Source: Berberis thunbergii (taxonomy: Eukaryota > Streptophyta > Magnoliopsida > Ranunculales > Berberidaceae). From it: a stretch of 64,000 nt of DNA. Positions within the stretch are counted from its first letter, which is position 1. Every line of letters starts with the position of its first letter. Location of the stretch: assembly GCA_003290165.1 (NCBI GenBank), contig QNQO01000516.1:62001-126000 (forward strand), read 5' to 3'. The notes below the pieces were generated by a model that worked only from the letters and a program-made list of their open reading frames with translations, had not been told where the DNA came from and ran no database searches. This document shows positions 11,454-21,229 of the stretch, in pieces. Made by a program: the position numbers and the translations under genes.

Positions 11454-12468
11454 CTTCAGTCTCATCCAATTTTGCCGCTACTGATAAACATGCTACAGCT
11501 AACAACTCTACTGACCAAGCTTTACCTTTCTATCAACACATCAATAAAAGATAAATAATCGAGAATGAGATTTCGGGTAATAATCCATTCGCTAGAAAAT
11601 CCAATGCGACATTGCCAAAGTGTTGAAAAAAAGCTAAATTGAGTCTATCACTATGTTATTTAGTACTTACAGGGAGCTCATATATAGGTAGAAAGAAACC
11701 TATCCAAGTAATTGATTGATAGGTAAGCACTCAGCGGTCCAAAACCATAATGTGCATGAACTTGTTCAACCCCGTAAACAAAAAAATAATTCATTACAAA
11801 GATTAAATGAACTGAGTATCAAACGTGATTTAACATTGTTGAGACATGAAAATGAACCCAATTTCCACAAATGTATGATAAGGTAATGCAACTCATTACA
11901 GATCCATGATTAGAATATATCAAAACTGAAACATTGAGAGAAAAATACTTGCAACTTATTGACAACAACAAAAATTGAAGAAAAATCAACAAAATTAGCA
12001 TAAGGGATTAACCACAGTTCAGAAAAATTTAATCTTGATTTATAAAAGAGAGTATCATCAGTAAAACCCACTATTCATTTCACAAATCTACACTAATCAA
12101 ACCAAAGAAGAACACAAATTCCAGAAACCACATTAACTAAATAATAAAAATCTCACCTTTATAATCCAATCAAAAGCCTGAGCTATGACCATGATGTCCA
12201 GGTCTCCATTCTGCAACCTCTTCAAGTAATCCTTTCTGGGCAGATGATCACATTCCTTCTCAACCATCAACTCCAGACTCTCCTCACTCTGTAAGGGCAC
12301 CCCACCATAGAAACCTCCACCCCTATGAGAAAAGCTCTCATCTTGCTCAAGTTTCTGACGATTTGGTTGCTCCCAAGTATCTTCTGCAACAACCCCATCA
12401 TCGACATCATCATCAAAGCAGATGTTGGTAGTTGAACATAAAGTGTAACAGTTGTAATCTTCACACAT
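11454..12468 (-). pseudogene. Captured D-type cyclin gene fragment (exons 1-3)
   Basis: Minus-strand blocks match plant CYCD in order. Exon 1, 12468-12157: NICFDDDVDD, then PLQSEESLELMVEKECDHLP and YLKRLQNGDLDIMV, ending at a good GT donor. Exon 2, about 11761-11671: HYGFGPLSAYLSINYLDRFL, then a stop caused by an extra dinucleotide. Exon 3, 11526-11454: GKAWSVELLAVACLSVAAKL, then DETE. Cyclin D partners CDKA and phosphorylates retinoblastoma at G1/S. Here the LxCxE-type N terminus is altered, exon 2 has a stop and later exons are missing. Introns are retained, so capture was at DNA level. It lies 86 bp after the aminopeptidase fragment in the same direction. Confidence 0.85.
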
Positions 12469-12553
12469 TTTAACTTGGAAATTATGGAGTAATCTCATTA
12501 AAAGTAATCTCATTAAAAGTACTACAACCTCAACAATAACAATAGAAATGTAC

Positions 12554-13560
12554 CTCAATTGTTTTTCCATTGGAAGCTGTGAGAATATCTCCAGGTCTCA
12601 CGCCTGTACCACTAATCATGTTTTCACATGCTGCAACAATGAAATGGACCTGGAGAACCAAAAATCAAATAGGTGTCAAAAACGTGCTTCAGTTTCAATA
12701 AATGAAGCATTCTATCTACAACCAAGACCAATGAAAATAGACACGAGCATAAACAATGACAAAGCATGCCTCTACTCCTGCAGGTTTTATTTGCCCAATG
12801 GCTTTTGCTGCACCTCTACCACAGCTGCAAAAGCCTCCCATATATCAAATTTCATGAGCTCGATCAAGCGGCCTGGTCCTGTCTTGATGTTGTAACCGCC
12901 ACTGGTAACAATGAATGATCAATAAATTTAAAAAACCAATAATAATTCAAACAACCACATCAACAAAAAACTAAACACCAAAACCAATAACTTAGCCATC
13001 TGCTTACATACATATGTATGTATAAGAAAAAATATGTACCTGTCAAATCTCAATCCCTTCCCTACTAACCCCAACTTGGCCTTTACAAGCCCAGTAGGAG
13101 GTTTGTAACATAAATGGATGAAATGAGGAGGATTGCTAGAAGCAGCTGCAACACCCAAATAAGAGCCCATTTTCAATTCTTTACATTGTTCCTCGTCCAA
13201 TATCTTTGCAGTAATAACATCACTGTACATTGAAGCAATTTTAGTGGCCTCTTCTGCCAGTACAGCTGCGAGGTAAGAGAAACAACACAGGTGTAAGTAG
13301 GTAAGTCCCCAACAGCTAACTAAACTCAATAATTGATAAGTCTTACGAACTAGGTGTGAGCACATTGGCTGGTGCATTTACAAGCTTTTTTCCAAATACC
13401 ACACCAGAGCAAACATCAGCTGCATACTTGAGTTTGTTCTCCAGTTCAGGTCCGACCCCAAGACCAAGAATACTAACTGACTGAAGGGGTGGCCTTTGTC
13501 AAGCTCTTTTCCAAAGACCACACCAGAGCAAACATCAGCTGCATACTTGACGATGTTACC
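12554..13560 (-). pseudogene. Captured leucine aminopeptidase (M17) gene fragment
   Basis: Exon-like blocks on the minus strand follow the order of plant leucine aminopeptidase. About 13452-13352: GPELENKLKY, ADVCSGVVFGKKLVNAPANV. 13265-13040: AVLAEEATKIASMYSDV, LGVAAASSNPPHFIHLCYKP. 12901-12780: GGYNIKTGPGRLIELMKFD, then a frameshift. 12649-12554: [30 protein letters not shown]. The full enzyme is a metal-dependent hexameric peptidase of plastid or cytosol. The metal-site exons downstream (NTDAEGR region) are missing, and one donor reads GC. The first block is preceded by a second copy of VKYAADVCSGVVFGKEL about 117 bp upstream. Dead as an enzyme. Confidence 0.88.
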
Positions 13561-13639
13561 TGAACTCCCGCTCAAGTAGGCAACCAATGAACTCGAAATA
13601 CTTCGGTTCGAATGAGCCAGGAAGCAGTGTTTCTGCTAG

Positions 13640-14082
13640 AACTTGAAGTCATCCGGCTGTTTCTTGATGCAAGCCGGTGACTTTATCTCACACACAATAT
13701 GTTTGTTTAATCAAGGAGAAGTTAATAACTGGATCACCCTCGGAGTCACTCGAACACCAGCATCATTTGCCCTGATCAATATGGCCAGGACAATCCTGTA
13801 CCCATTCGGTACTAGCTGGACAGGCGAGATACAAAAATTCCAAAAAACTCCATATCTCATCAATCACAAGAAAACGAACACCCGTCTGATGCATGCCACG
13901 GTGCAAACAGACAAATCCTTCCGACGAAAACATTGGTGTCTGATTAGCACCCAATGGGAAGAATTTCAAGTCTTCAAGGACCCCATATGTCTTCTGAGTC
14001 TCAGTCGACTCGATTCAGAGGTCGGCCTATCTTCAAAGAACTTGAAGGAGTTGGCAAAAATCTCATCGCCGAGTTGATTTTG
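13640..14082 (-). pseudogene. Antisense ORF of the Tat-like element, N-terminal part (copy 1)
   Basis: Starts MACQNQLGDEIFANSFK at about 14080 on the minus strand. It continues through FVCLHRGMHQTGVRF and FLEFLYLACPASTEW into VILAILIRAND-like sequence in shifted frames. The pattern 'CL-G---GVRF...FLEFL...' resembles the N-terminal region of PF04195 'putative gypsy type transposon' proteins. It runs into the CACTA element at about 13600. It has several frameshifts and its function is unknown. Confidence 0.55.
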
Positions 14083-14353
14083 GCAGGCCATAGAAAAAAG
14101 TGAACAAGCTTTCAATTAAAAGCTAAACAAAGCGGAGTCTCTAAAAACAAAGAAATGAAATATTCAATCTCTATAGAAAGGGAGATCTAAATAGAAATTG
14201 ATTGCCCACTTTTTTTCACTAAACCGACGCACGCTTAATTAATGAAGCGCGTCGCTCAAGTAACGGTTCAGAGTCAATCATCATGAGCAGCATATCTTTT
14301 TAATAAGTGACTCAGTGGACCGACTAGATGGCTCACTAACTCAGGGGAACAGC

Positions 14354-14601
14354 TGATGATACACCGAAATGTCCTTTAATCTATACCGTACACGTGTCAT
14401 GATAATCTCAAAGAATAACATGCCCAAGCATTCAGTCTAGCACTGATCCCACCCAAACAGCATCAAGCCTGCAAATTGTAGTCCTCCAGCCAAACTCGAG
14501 TTACTGCGTCCTGCTAAGCCCACACGTCTCACAGCCATCCCTAATAACCATAAGACCTATTGAGGCAAGTATCTCGGGGATCACCTTCGGACGGGCAAGC
14601 C
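14354..14601 (+). repeat. Truncated LTR copy inside duplication unit 1
   Basis: Begins TGATGATACACCG and matches the first part of the 3' LTR. It stops at GGGCAAGCC, where unit 2 begins. This gives the element three LTR starts but only two LTR ends. Confidence 0.85.
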
Positions 14602-14619
14602 GATGACTTCATCTCACAC

Positions 14620-15001
14620 ACAACATGTTTGTTTAATCAAGGAGAAGTTAATAACTGGATCACCCTCAGAGTCACTCGAACACCAGCATCCTTTGCCCTG
14701 ATTAATATACCCATTCGGTACTAACTAGACAGGCGGGATACAAAAATTCCAAAAAACTCCAGATCTCATCAATCACAAGAAAACGGACACCCGTCTGAGG
14801 CATGCCACAGTGCAAACAGACAAATCCTTTCGGAGGAAACATTGATGTCTGATTAGAACCTAATGGGAAGAATTTCAGGTCTTCAAGGACCCCATATGTC
14901 TCCTGGGTCTCAGCCCGGCTCGATTCAAAAATCGGTCTATCTTCAAATAACTTGAAGGCGTTGGCAAAAATCTCATCGTCGAGTTGATTTTGGCAGGCCA
15001 T
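14620..15001 (-). pseudogene. Antisense ORF N-terminal part (copy 2)
   Basis: Second copy of the antisense frame start, created by the tandem duplication. MACQNQLDDEIFANAFKLFE begins at 15001 and stays open through FVCLHCGMPQTGVRFLV to STEWVY at about 14702. It is better preserved than copy 1, which carries extra frameshifts. It ends at the duplication junction and is not joined to the coiled-coil half. Confidence 0.55.
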
Positions 15002-15265
15002 AGAAAAAAGTGAACAAGCTTTCAATTAAAAGCTGAACAGAGCGGAGTCTCTAAAAACAAAGAAATGAATTATTCAATCTCTATAGAAAGGGAGATCTAA
15101 ATAGAAATTGATTGCCCACTTTTTTTTCACTGAACCGACGCACGCTTAATTAATGAAGCGTGTTGCTCAAGTAACAGTTCAGAGTCAATCATCATGAGCA
15201 GCATATCTTTTTAATAAGTGACTCAGTGGGACCGACTAGATGGCTCACTAACTCGAGGGAGCAGT

Positions 15266-15908
15266 TGATGATACACCAAATGTCCTTTAATATATATCGT
15301 ACACGTGTCATGATAATCTCAAATAATAACATGCCCAAGCATCAGTCTAGCACTGATCCAGCCCAAACAGCATCAAGCCCACAAATTGTAGTCTTCCAGC
15401 CAAACTCGAGTTACTGCGTCATGCTAAGCCCACACGTCTCACAGCCATCCCTAATAACCATAAGACCTATTGAGGCAAGTATCTCGGGATCACCTTCGGA
15501 CGGGCAAGCCAGTAGTATTTTGTCTCCAACTAGGAAATAAATATCATGAGTATACATCGTACGTGAAAACTTCCTCGTATGGACAACACCCCAATGGGGA
15601 ACTATCTCCCGCATATCTAGGAGCACTGGTCTAACATGGAACTTTCCTCCACAAGACGACTCTTAATTAGAGAAGGATCTCCAGGAAGATCTTTTTTCCT
15701 AAACTACGTCACCGATGGCCTGGCCAAACTAGGACTCTAGCACTATAAATAAGATAGGAGGTTGGTGAATAAAGGTATGCTAAAAATTCCATGTTTATAA
15801 CTTGGAAGCCTTCCTCAAAGCCCCACAATGGTGGTTTGTGGCTCATGTGTGTTCCTTGTGCAGGTAAGTAGGTCAAGGTAAAGCGGGAAGCAAAAATCGA
15901 ATGCATCA
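15266..15908 (+). repeat. 3' LTR of the Tat-like element
   Basis: Runs TGATGATACACC to ATGCATCA and is preceded by a purine-rich tract (CTCGAGGGAGCAG). It is followed by aaact, the partner of gaact before the 5' LTR. A TATA-like CACTATAAATAAGAT lies near 15740. Confidence 0.88.
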
Positions 15909-15913
15909 AAACT

Positions 15914-17412
15914 CTTATTTAGTTTTTCTTGGGAATTTAATTTATGTTTGGTTAGAACTCAGTTTATGAAATAATTATTATTAATAAAATTATTATGTTC
16001 CTATTTAATGTGAATCTTTGTGGCCAAAATTTTGCATTAAGTTATGATTGTGCACATGTTTTTATTCAACATTTTAGATGATCTAGTGTGTAGATGGCAT
16101 ACATAGAATATGAGATTGTCGGGTACTTGTAAATATTAGATAGAGTTGGACATACCATCGTTAGGGTTTAGTACAATCATCTAGTGTAGTCTATCATAGA
16201 ATGGGAGACTGTCTGGTGTCTCAGAACACTAGTACACTTGTGCATATTGGACATGGTCGGTCTTGAGTAATTTTGTATACTAACTATATTACAAAACTGC
16301 ATCGATGACTATTATGAGTGATTAAGCTCTTAATCTAGAGATGATTAATAAACATGTACAATTATATACGTCGCTTTGATTTATCAAAGAGCGAGATCCG
16401 ATATGGGGTCAATACCTCAGAGGAATGGGTGACATAATGTGTATAATGGTTATTAATTATCGATGAAATCTACGTCCTGGTATAATAATTGATGGTGTCC
16501 TCGTGAGAATCTTAAAAGTTTCATACATGTCAAACCCTGTAGGTTGATTTACTATCCGATTGTAAATAAGTTGAGTGGAAAATGTCCAAAGATGAAAAAG
16601 GTCAATTAAATATAATTGTCATTAATGTAACTTATTGACAAACATTTTGTAATTTTAACGTGGAAGATTATTAGCATTTAATATTATAAACTACAAATTA
16701 AATATTGAGATATGTTAGGAGTGCAGTTATCAATATGTACGATGAGAATTATAGCTTATGGTTGAGAATAAAATTTGAGCGGAATTAAGGCTTTCCCACC
16801 AACAAACACAACCCTATTTTCTCCTTTTGGTCCCTACCATAACCTTTAGCCCTTTAATATAATGCCAAAATCTTCCTTGCTGCTAGGGAAACCCCTAGAA
16901 TTTTTTTTAAGAACAAGAGTGTCGGAAAGAAGGAGAAGCCTTGAAGGATCAAAGCAGAGTCGGCCCTAACATTGATAGCCCAAAGCCAACTCGTAAAAAA
17001 TGTGGCCCCTAACTTACCAAATATTTATATACTAAAATTATAACTATCCAAAATCTTCATTGAAGAATTAGTTGTTCTCCATTCAACATTTTGTATTTCA
17101 AGAATAATTAAAAGAATAGTGTAATAAAACTGAAAAATAGCTTAAGAGAAAACCTTTTCATCTTAATGGTAGGCCTTCATTTGTATTCTGTAAAATGCGG
17201 AGAGATAGTTCTTTTTATTTTATTTTTCTAAGTGGGACCAACTGTTTTGTTTTACAGGAATTCTAGGGGCGAGGGAGGCCCATCCCTCCTCCCTAGAAGG
17301 GCTCTTATTTTATGAGATTTTTTAAGAGGTAGGGGCCTCTTCCATTTTTAGTTCAATGAAATGTACAGATTTACTGTGGGACCCATTACATTATATGCTG
17401 TAAAAAATAATT
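15914..17412. other. Intergenic, transposon debris likely
   Basis: No gene seen. Near 16965-17020, AGTCGGCCCTAACATTGATA resembles the end of a hAT element of the zinc-finger TTF type, but no matching end or transposase was found. The rest is AT-rich with no supported feature. Confidence 0.4.
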
Positions 17413-17571
17413 CTAGGTAGCCAAGGTACCTGGCATTTTTTGGCCAGGGTTGGCTTTTTACACTTTTACGACTTTTATAAATGATGTTGTGGTTGTCTTT
17501 AAAGAGAATGGATAAAAGTGTAAAAGATCCCAACCCTGGCCAAAAAAATGTTTGGTAGCCCTACTGCCTAA
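17413..17571. mobile_element. MITE, copy 1 (foldback)
   Basis: Starts CTAGGTAGCCAAGG and ends CCTACTGCCTAA. Inner arms GGCCAGGGTTGG and CCAACCCTGGCC are perfect inverted repeats, so nearly the whole 159 bp folds back. A related copy lies about 410 bp to the right. Confidence 0.7.
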
Positions 17572-17823
17572 CTTATTGGCTGTAAAAACCAATCTACCAA
17601 TTTTGAAGGTCTAGAGCCAGGTTCGATGGGTTGCCCCCCAGGCTAGTATTGGATTACCCCAATTCTAGAAAGCCAGGCCCTAGCGCCAGATCAACGCTAG
17701 GGGCTCTCTGTGAGTGTGTTTGTGTTCGATTAGTGGATTTATGAGGATCTCTACGATGATGGAGGGTATGAGCTATCTGGCGCAAGCCTGGCTCTCCTAG
17801 ATAGACGACTGGATAACAACAAT

Positions 17824-17981
17824 TCTAGGCAGCCAGGAGCACATCCATTTTTTGCCAAGTTAAGGCTTTTACACTTCTATCCCTTCTATAAATGAGTTTG
17901 TGGTTGTGTTTTAAAGAGAATAGGTAAAGTGTAAAAAAGTCCAAACATGGCAAAAAAATGGTTGTGTTTCCTGCTGACTAG
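17824..17981. mobile_element. MITE, copy 2 (foldback)
   Basis: Starts CTAGGCAGCCAGGAGCAC and ends TTCCTGCTGACTAG. It shares the middle of copy 1 (TATAAATGA-TTGTGGTTGT, AAAGAGAAT-G-TAAAG) and a matching length of 158 bp. No transposase. The target duplication could not be fixed. Confidence 0.7.
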
Positions 17982-19074
17982 ACTTACTCTTGGATTAAAG
18001 TTGACTTCTATCTGCGGCTCAGTGTTGAGGAATACGGTAGAGATTAGGAGGTGTCATTGCTTCACTATGGACTTCAGATCACATTGTGCTTCGTCGAGAT
18101 CATGAAATCAGATAAATCTCAAGGATATCTTCCGTTCATTTTTAGGAAGAAATAGCATGAATAATAAGCTTGGATATTCATACATAACCTGCTATCAACA
18201 GTCTTGGTTTAATCCTTCCCAATAAAACTAGCCTCTAATCATCATCAGTTTGTTGAATAATGCACATCAATACCGGTAGCTAAGCACAACCTTAATCCTT
18301 AAAATATGTTTGGTTCGCGAACTTTGCCATATGATGGAGATAATTACCCATCATTAATTTGGATGTACATGCCAAATACCCATTAATAATAAAATAATAA
18401 TAAAAATAATAATAAATAATATAATATACGATTTAGGAGATGACCCATTCTCACATAGGTTTGAAAACAGTTTCGGCTCTTTTGCTAATTTGAAAAATTA
18501 ATAAAATAATAAACAAATAAAAAAAGAAAACATCTTTAATATGTGAATTTCAAAACTAGCTAGTGTATCCTTTGTAAACATAAAATTGTTGAGTATACCA
18601 ATGAATCAAATCAGAGCAAAGGTATTTGGGTCCAATAAACTATCATGTGGACTAGAGTGGCCAACTAACAAAGTCAGTTTATAAGTTTACAGCCAACTAA
18701 TATTTCTCTATCATGTAGAAACTTATGCACATGGTGTTCCCGATTGATTAAAAATCACAAAGCTTGAAATTTCATATCATTTCTAAATGGTAGCTAATGT
18801 TTCCAAATTTTTCCAAATTATGAAGACAGAAAAAAGGTAAAAATAAAAAAAAAAAAAAGCTTGACATATGTGCAACTTGGTAGGTTAGATAATACTTGAA
18901 AATTATTCACATATGAATACTTGAAAATTCATTCGCATACTGAAAGCAATTCATTATTTAGTTGATTATGTGGAAATATGGCTTTTTAAAATAAAAGAAA
19001 ATTGGTGTGTATCTGGTTTTGATCTCTGGATCTCTCTCTAATTTTAGTCTCACATCTTCTATACAACTCATTGT
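17982..19074. other. Intergenic, nothing recognised
   Basis: AT-rich DNA with microsatellite-like ATA runs near 18385-18420. No frame or element end that I can support. Confidence 0.4.
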
Positions 19075-19082
19075 GGTAGAGT

Positions 19083-19595
19083 TAGGGGTGGGCATCCCAT
19101 CCCGCGATCCGTTCCCGTCCCGATCCCGTCCCGTCCCGATTTCTGGGTCTTAATGGATTGAATAATCATTCGATCCCGTCCCGTCCCGATCTAGAATGGG
19201 ATGGGATGGGATGAAGATTTCAATCCCGCCAATCTCGTCCCGTCCCGAACTAATTTTTAATATAATATTAATATTTTATTACTTATTTATTTATTTTATG
19301 AACATTTGCATAAAATGTCAGGCTTTTAGGCTTTCAGCAGCATGCTTCCAGCTGCAGCAGCATTCCAGCAGGCTTCCCAACAGGCCTTCCAGAGCAGCAG
19401 CAGACTTCCGGCAGTCCAGACTCCAGACTCTATTGATAGTCCAAATAGCACGCTGATCCCGTCTCGTCCAGAACCGTTGGGATGGACGAGGGTCGGGATG
19501 AGGGTTTTTCCCATCGCCGTCCCCGTCGCGATCCCGTATGAACGGATGGATAGGGATGGGCATATCTCGTCCCGTCCCGTCCGTGCCCACCCCTA
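19083..19595. mobile_element. Short non-autonomous hAT element, family A
   Basis: Starts TAGGGGTGGGCATCCC and ends CCGTGCCCACCCCTA. A perfect 8-bp target duplication, ggtagagt, lies at 19075-19082 and 19596-19603. Both ends carry clusters of CCCGTCCCG words, probably transposase-binding subterminal repeats. The 513-bp element has no transposase. Confidence 0.93.
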
Positions 19596-19603
19596 GGTAG
19601 AGT

Positions 19604-21149
19604 TATAAGGAGATTGTTTGGACTTGGGTTTGGACCCTTGGGGTACTACACTTTTGTGAGGAGGGAGAGATAGACTCCGGGTCGGGTCGGGTCATTAGAG
19701 AGCAACCCATTCTTTCTTTTGCTGAAAATTTATTTAAATAAAAATAAACTTTTTAATAGCTGCAGAGAGACTGAATCTAGACGGGATTGTGTATCCTCTC
19801 TCACACGTTTCCGCGCCGCAGCTTTCACTCCATACATTGCGCCCACGTTCCATGCAATTTGTGTCCATGCATCTAGACAGGACTTTGTCCATGTACTAGG
19901 CGCCTTCCTAAACCCCACATGTTATCACGTTTTTTTTAATTGAATTCTCCACGCAATGTATCTAGTCGTGTTTTGTATTTCAACAAATGTATTTTCTCCC
20001 TATAAATACAACACAACTTCAGAGTTTAAATACACAAGAAAAACTTTGCAAAACCACTTTAGCTTAGTATTTCAATCAGAGAAGAAACTCTTGCAAAACA
20101 CTTTTTAGCCTTAGTATTTCAATCAGAGAACGGAACTCTTTCTCTTCGTATTTTTAGAGTTTCTTTTTTTTTTGAAATTTACACATTGTATTGGTGCATT
20201 TCCGATCAAACAAGAGATTAAGGGTGGGATAGTATTTCAGTCATCGAACAGTGCAATTGTTTGAACGAGACAGAGAAGATTTTGAGTTGTGTTTATCCCG
20301 GGGACGGCGGGGCTACTATACTGCTTGCACACTTTGGGCAGAGCCGCAAAATGTCTAAAGAGAGCGATCTAGTCCGGCGACTCAACCCAAGAACAATTGG
20401 TACCTTCGTTCCTATCTTTTAATTTGAATTTTACAGCATTTACAACAATAATTTTAAGACGGATCAATTTCTGCCATGACTACAATAAAAACTCTTCTTC
20501 GATTGAAATGCTAAACAAGATTGGTACCTTCGTTTCTATCTTTTATGACATGAAAGTTGAGTCAAAGCTTTTATATGTGCATGGATGTCCCATCCTTGTA
20601 CATTTTACCAAATGACTATTGTAATTTAAGAGTATCTCCAACAACATTCGATGTATAACAAAATAAGAAGATTTATACATTTTTCAAAATGTACCCTCCA
20701 ACAACATATATATAAGTGTATGTATTTGGCAGAAGTGTATAACCTCGAGTTGTCTCTAAGACTTAGGAAGCCGCGTACACACTAAAATTATAAGCCTTTT
20801 TTTTTACCTAAAATGAAGATTATATAATATTAAGTTTTGGCTGAGTATGAAACTACTTTTTATATAACAATTAAAATATAAACACCCTTAGTAAAAAAAA
20901 ATTGGCCTATTGAGTTCGAAGGCCCTATGTGATTGCACCACTTGCACCATTCTAGAGCTAAGGCTGGCCAAACTACAAACTTATGCATCCTTTTTTCTTA
21001 TACAGACATCTAGATTTTGAATCAAATGTCCACTGGAAGGTTGTCTAGATTTTACAATTAAGGGCTTTGTGCTATCGTTTGGATTTTTTAAGCCAACTTA
21101 AGATCTACCTCATTTTAGTCTACCAACCTCGGTTGCTAGAGATATTGGC
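19604..21149. other. Intergenic with an LTR-like promoter segment
   Basis: Around 19990-20400 there is a TATA-like CCCTATAAATACAACAC and a 21-bp direct repeat (CTTAGTATTTCAATCAGAGAA at 20063 and 20110). This is followed by a GC-rich stretch (GGGGACGGCGGGGCTAC) resembling the leader of some plant copia elements. No second LTR, primer site or coding region was found, so a solo LTR or a relic is likely. The rest is AT-rich. Confidence 0.35.
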
Positions 21150-21229
21150 CACTACAAAAATTAATGTGTTCAACGTTTGATCATAGCAAGATAGGAGGCG
21201 ATTACGGTTTGGGAAAAACGCTGCAGTTT

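Larger units (their letters stand above)
10542..13590. mobile_element. Truncated CACTA (En/Spm) element carrying host gene fragments
   Basis: Begins CACTACACCAAAAATACCC at 10542, the standard CACTA terminus, followed by about 400 bp of subterminal repeats. The matching inverted end (GGGTATTTTTGGTGTAGTG) is not present to the right, so the other terminus is lost. The inserted block ends where the antisense ORF of the host retroelement resumes (about 13590-13640). Inside are exons and introns of two unrelated plant genes. No CACTA transposase is visible. The 3-bp target duplication cannot be shown because the right end is gone. Confidence 0.75.
13676..15510 (+). repeat. Tandem duplication of 0.92 kb at the 3' end of the Tat-like element
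   Basis: Unit 1 (13676-14601) and unit 2 (14602-15510) are head-to-tail copies. Each contains the start of the antisense ORF, the polypurine region and the first 245 bp or so of the LTR. Both join points sit on the 7-bp word GCAAGCC (in the interior near 13670 and in the LTR near 14595 and 15504), so the duplication used microhomology. Confidence 0.88.
3794..15908 (+). mobile_element. Degenerate Tat-like Ty3/gypsy retrotransposon
   Basis: Direct LTRs at 3794-4381 and 15266-15908 are bounded by near-identical 5-bp target duplications, gaact (3789-3793) and aaact (15909-15913). A primer-binding site follows the left LTR. The interior runs gag, protease, a 133-bp tandem array, then an antisense coiled-coil frame. 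Reverse transcriptase, RNase H and integrase are absent, so the element is non-autonomous. Gag of the YDGTSD-DHL type, an antisense ORF near the 3' end and an internal tandem array together fit the Tat group (Grande/RIRE2/Ogre relatives). A truncated CACTA element is inserted at 10542 and the 3' end is tandemly duplicated. Confidence 0.8.

Noticed and set aside
19318..19596. Overlapping open frames on both strands
   Set aside because: Caused by GC-rich CCCGTCCCG subterminal repeats of the hAT element at 19083.
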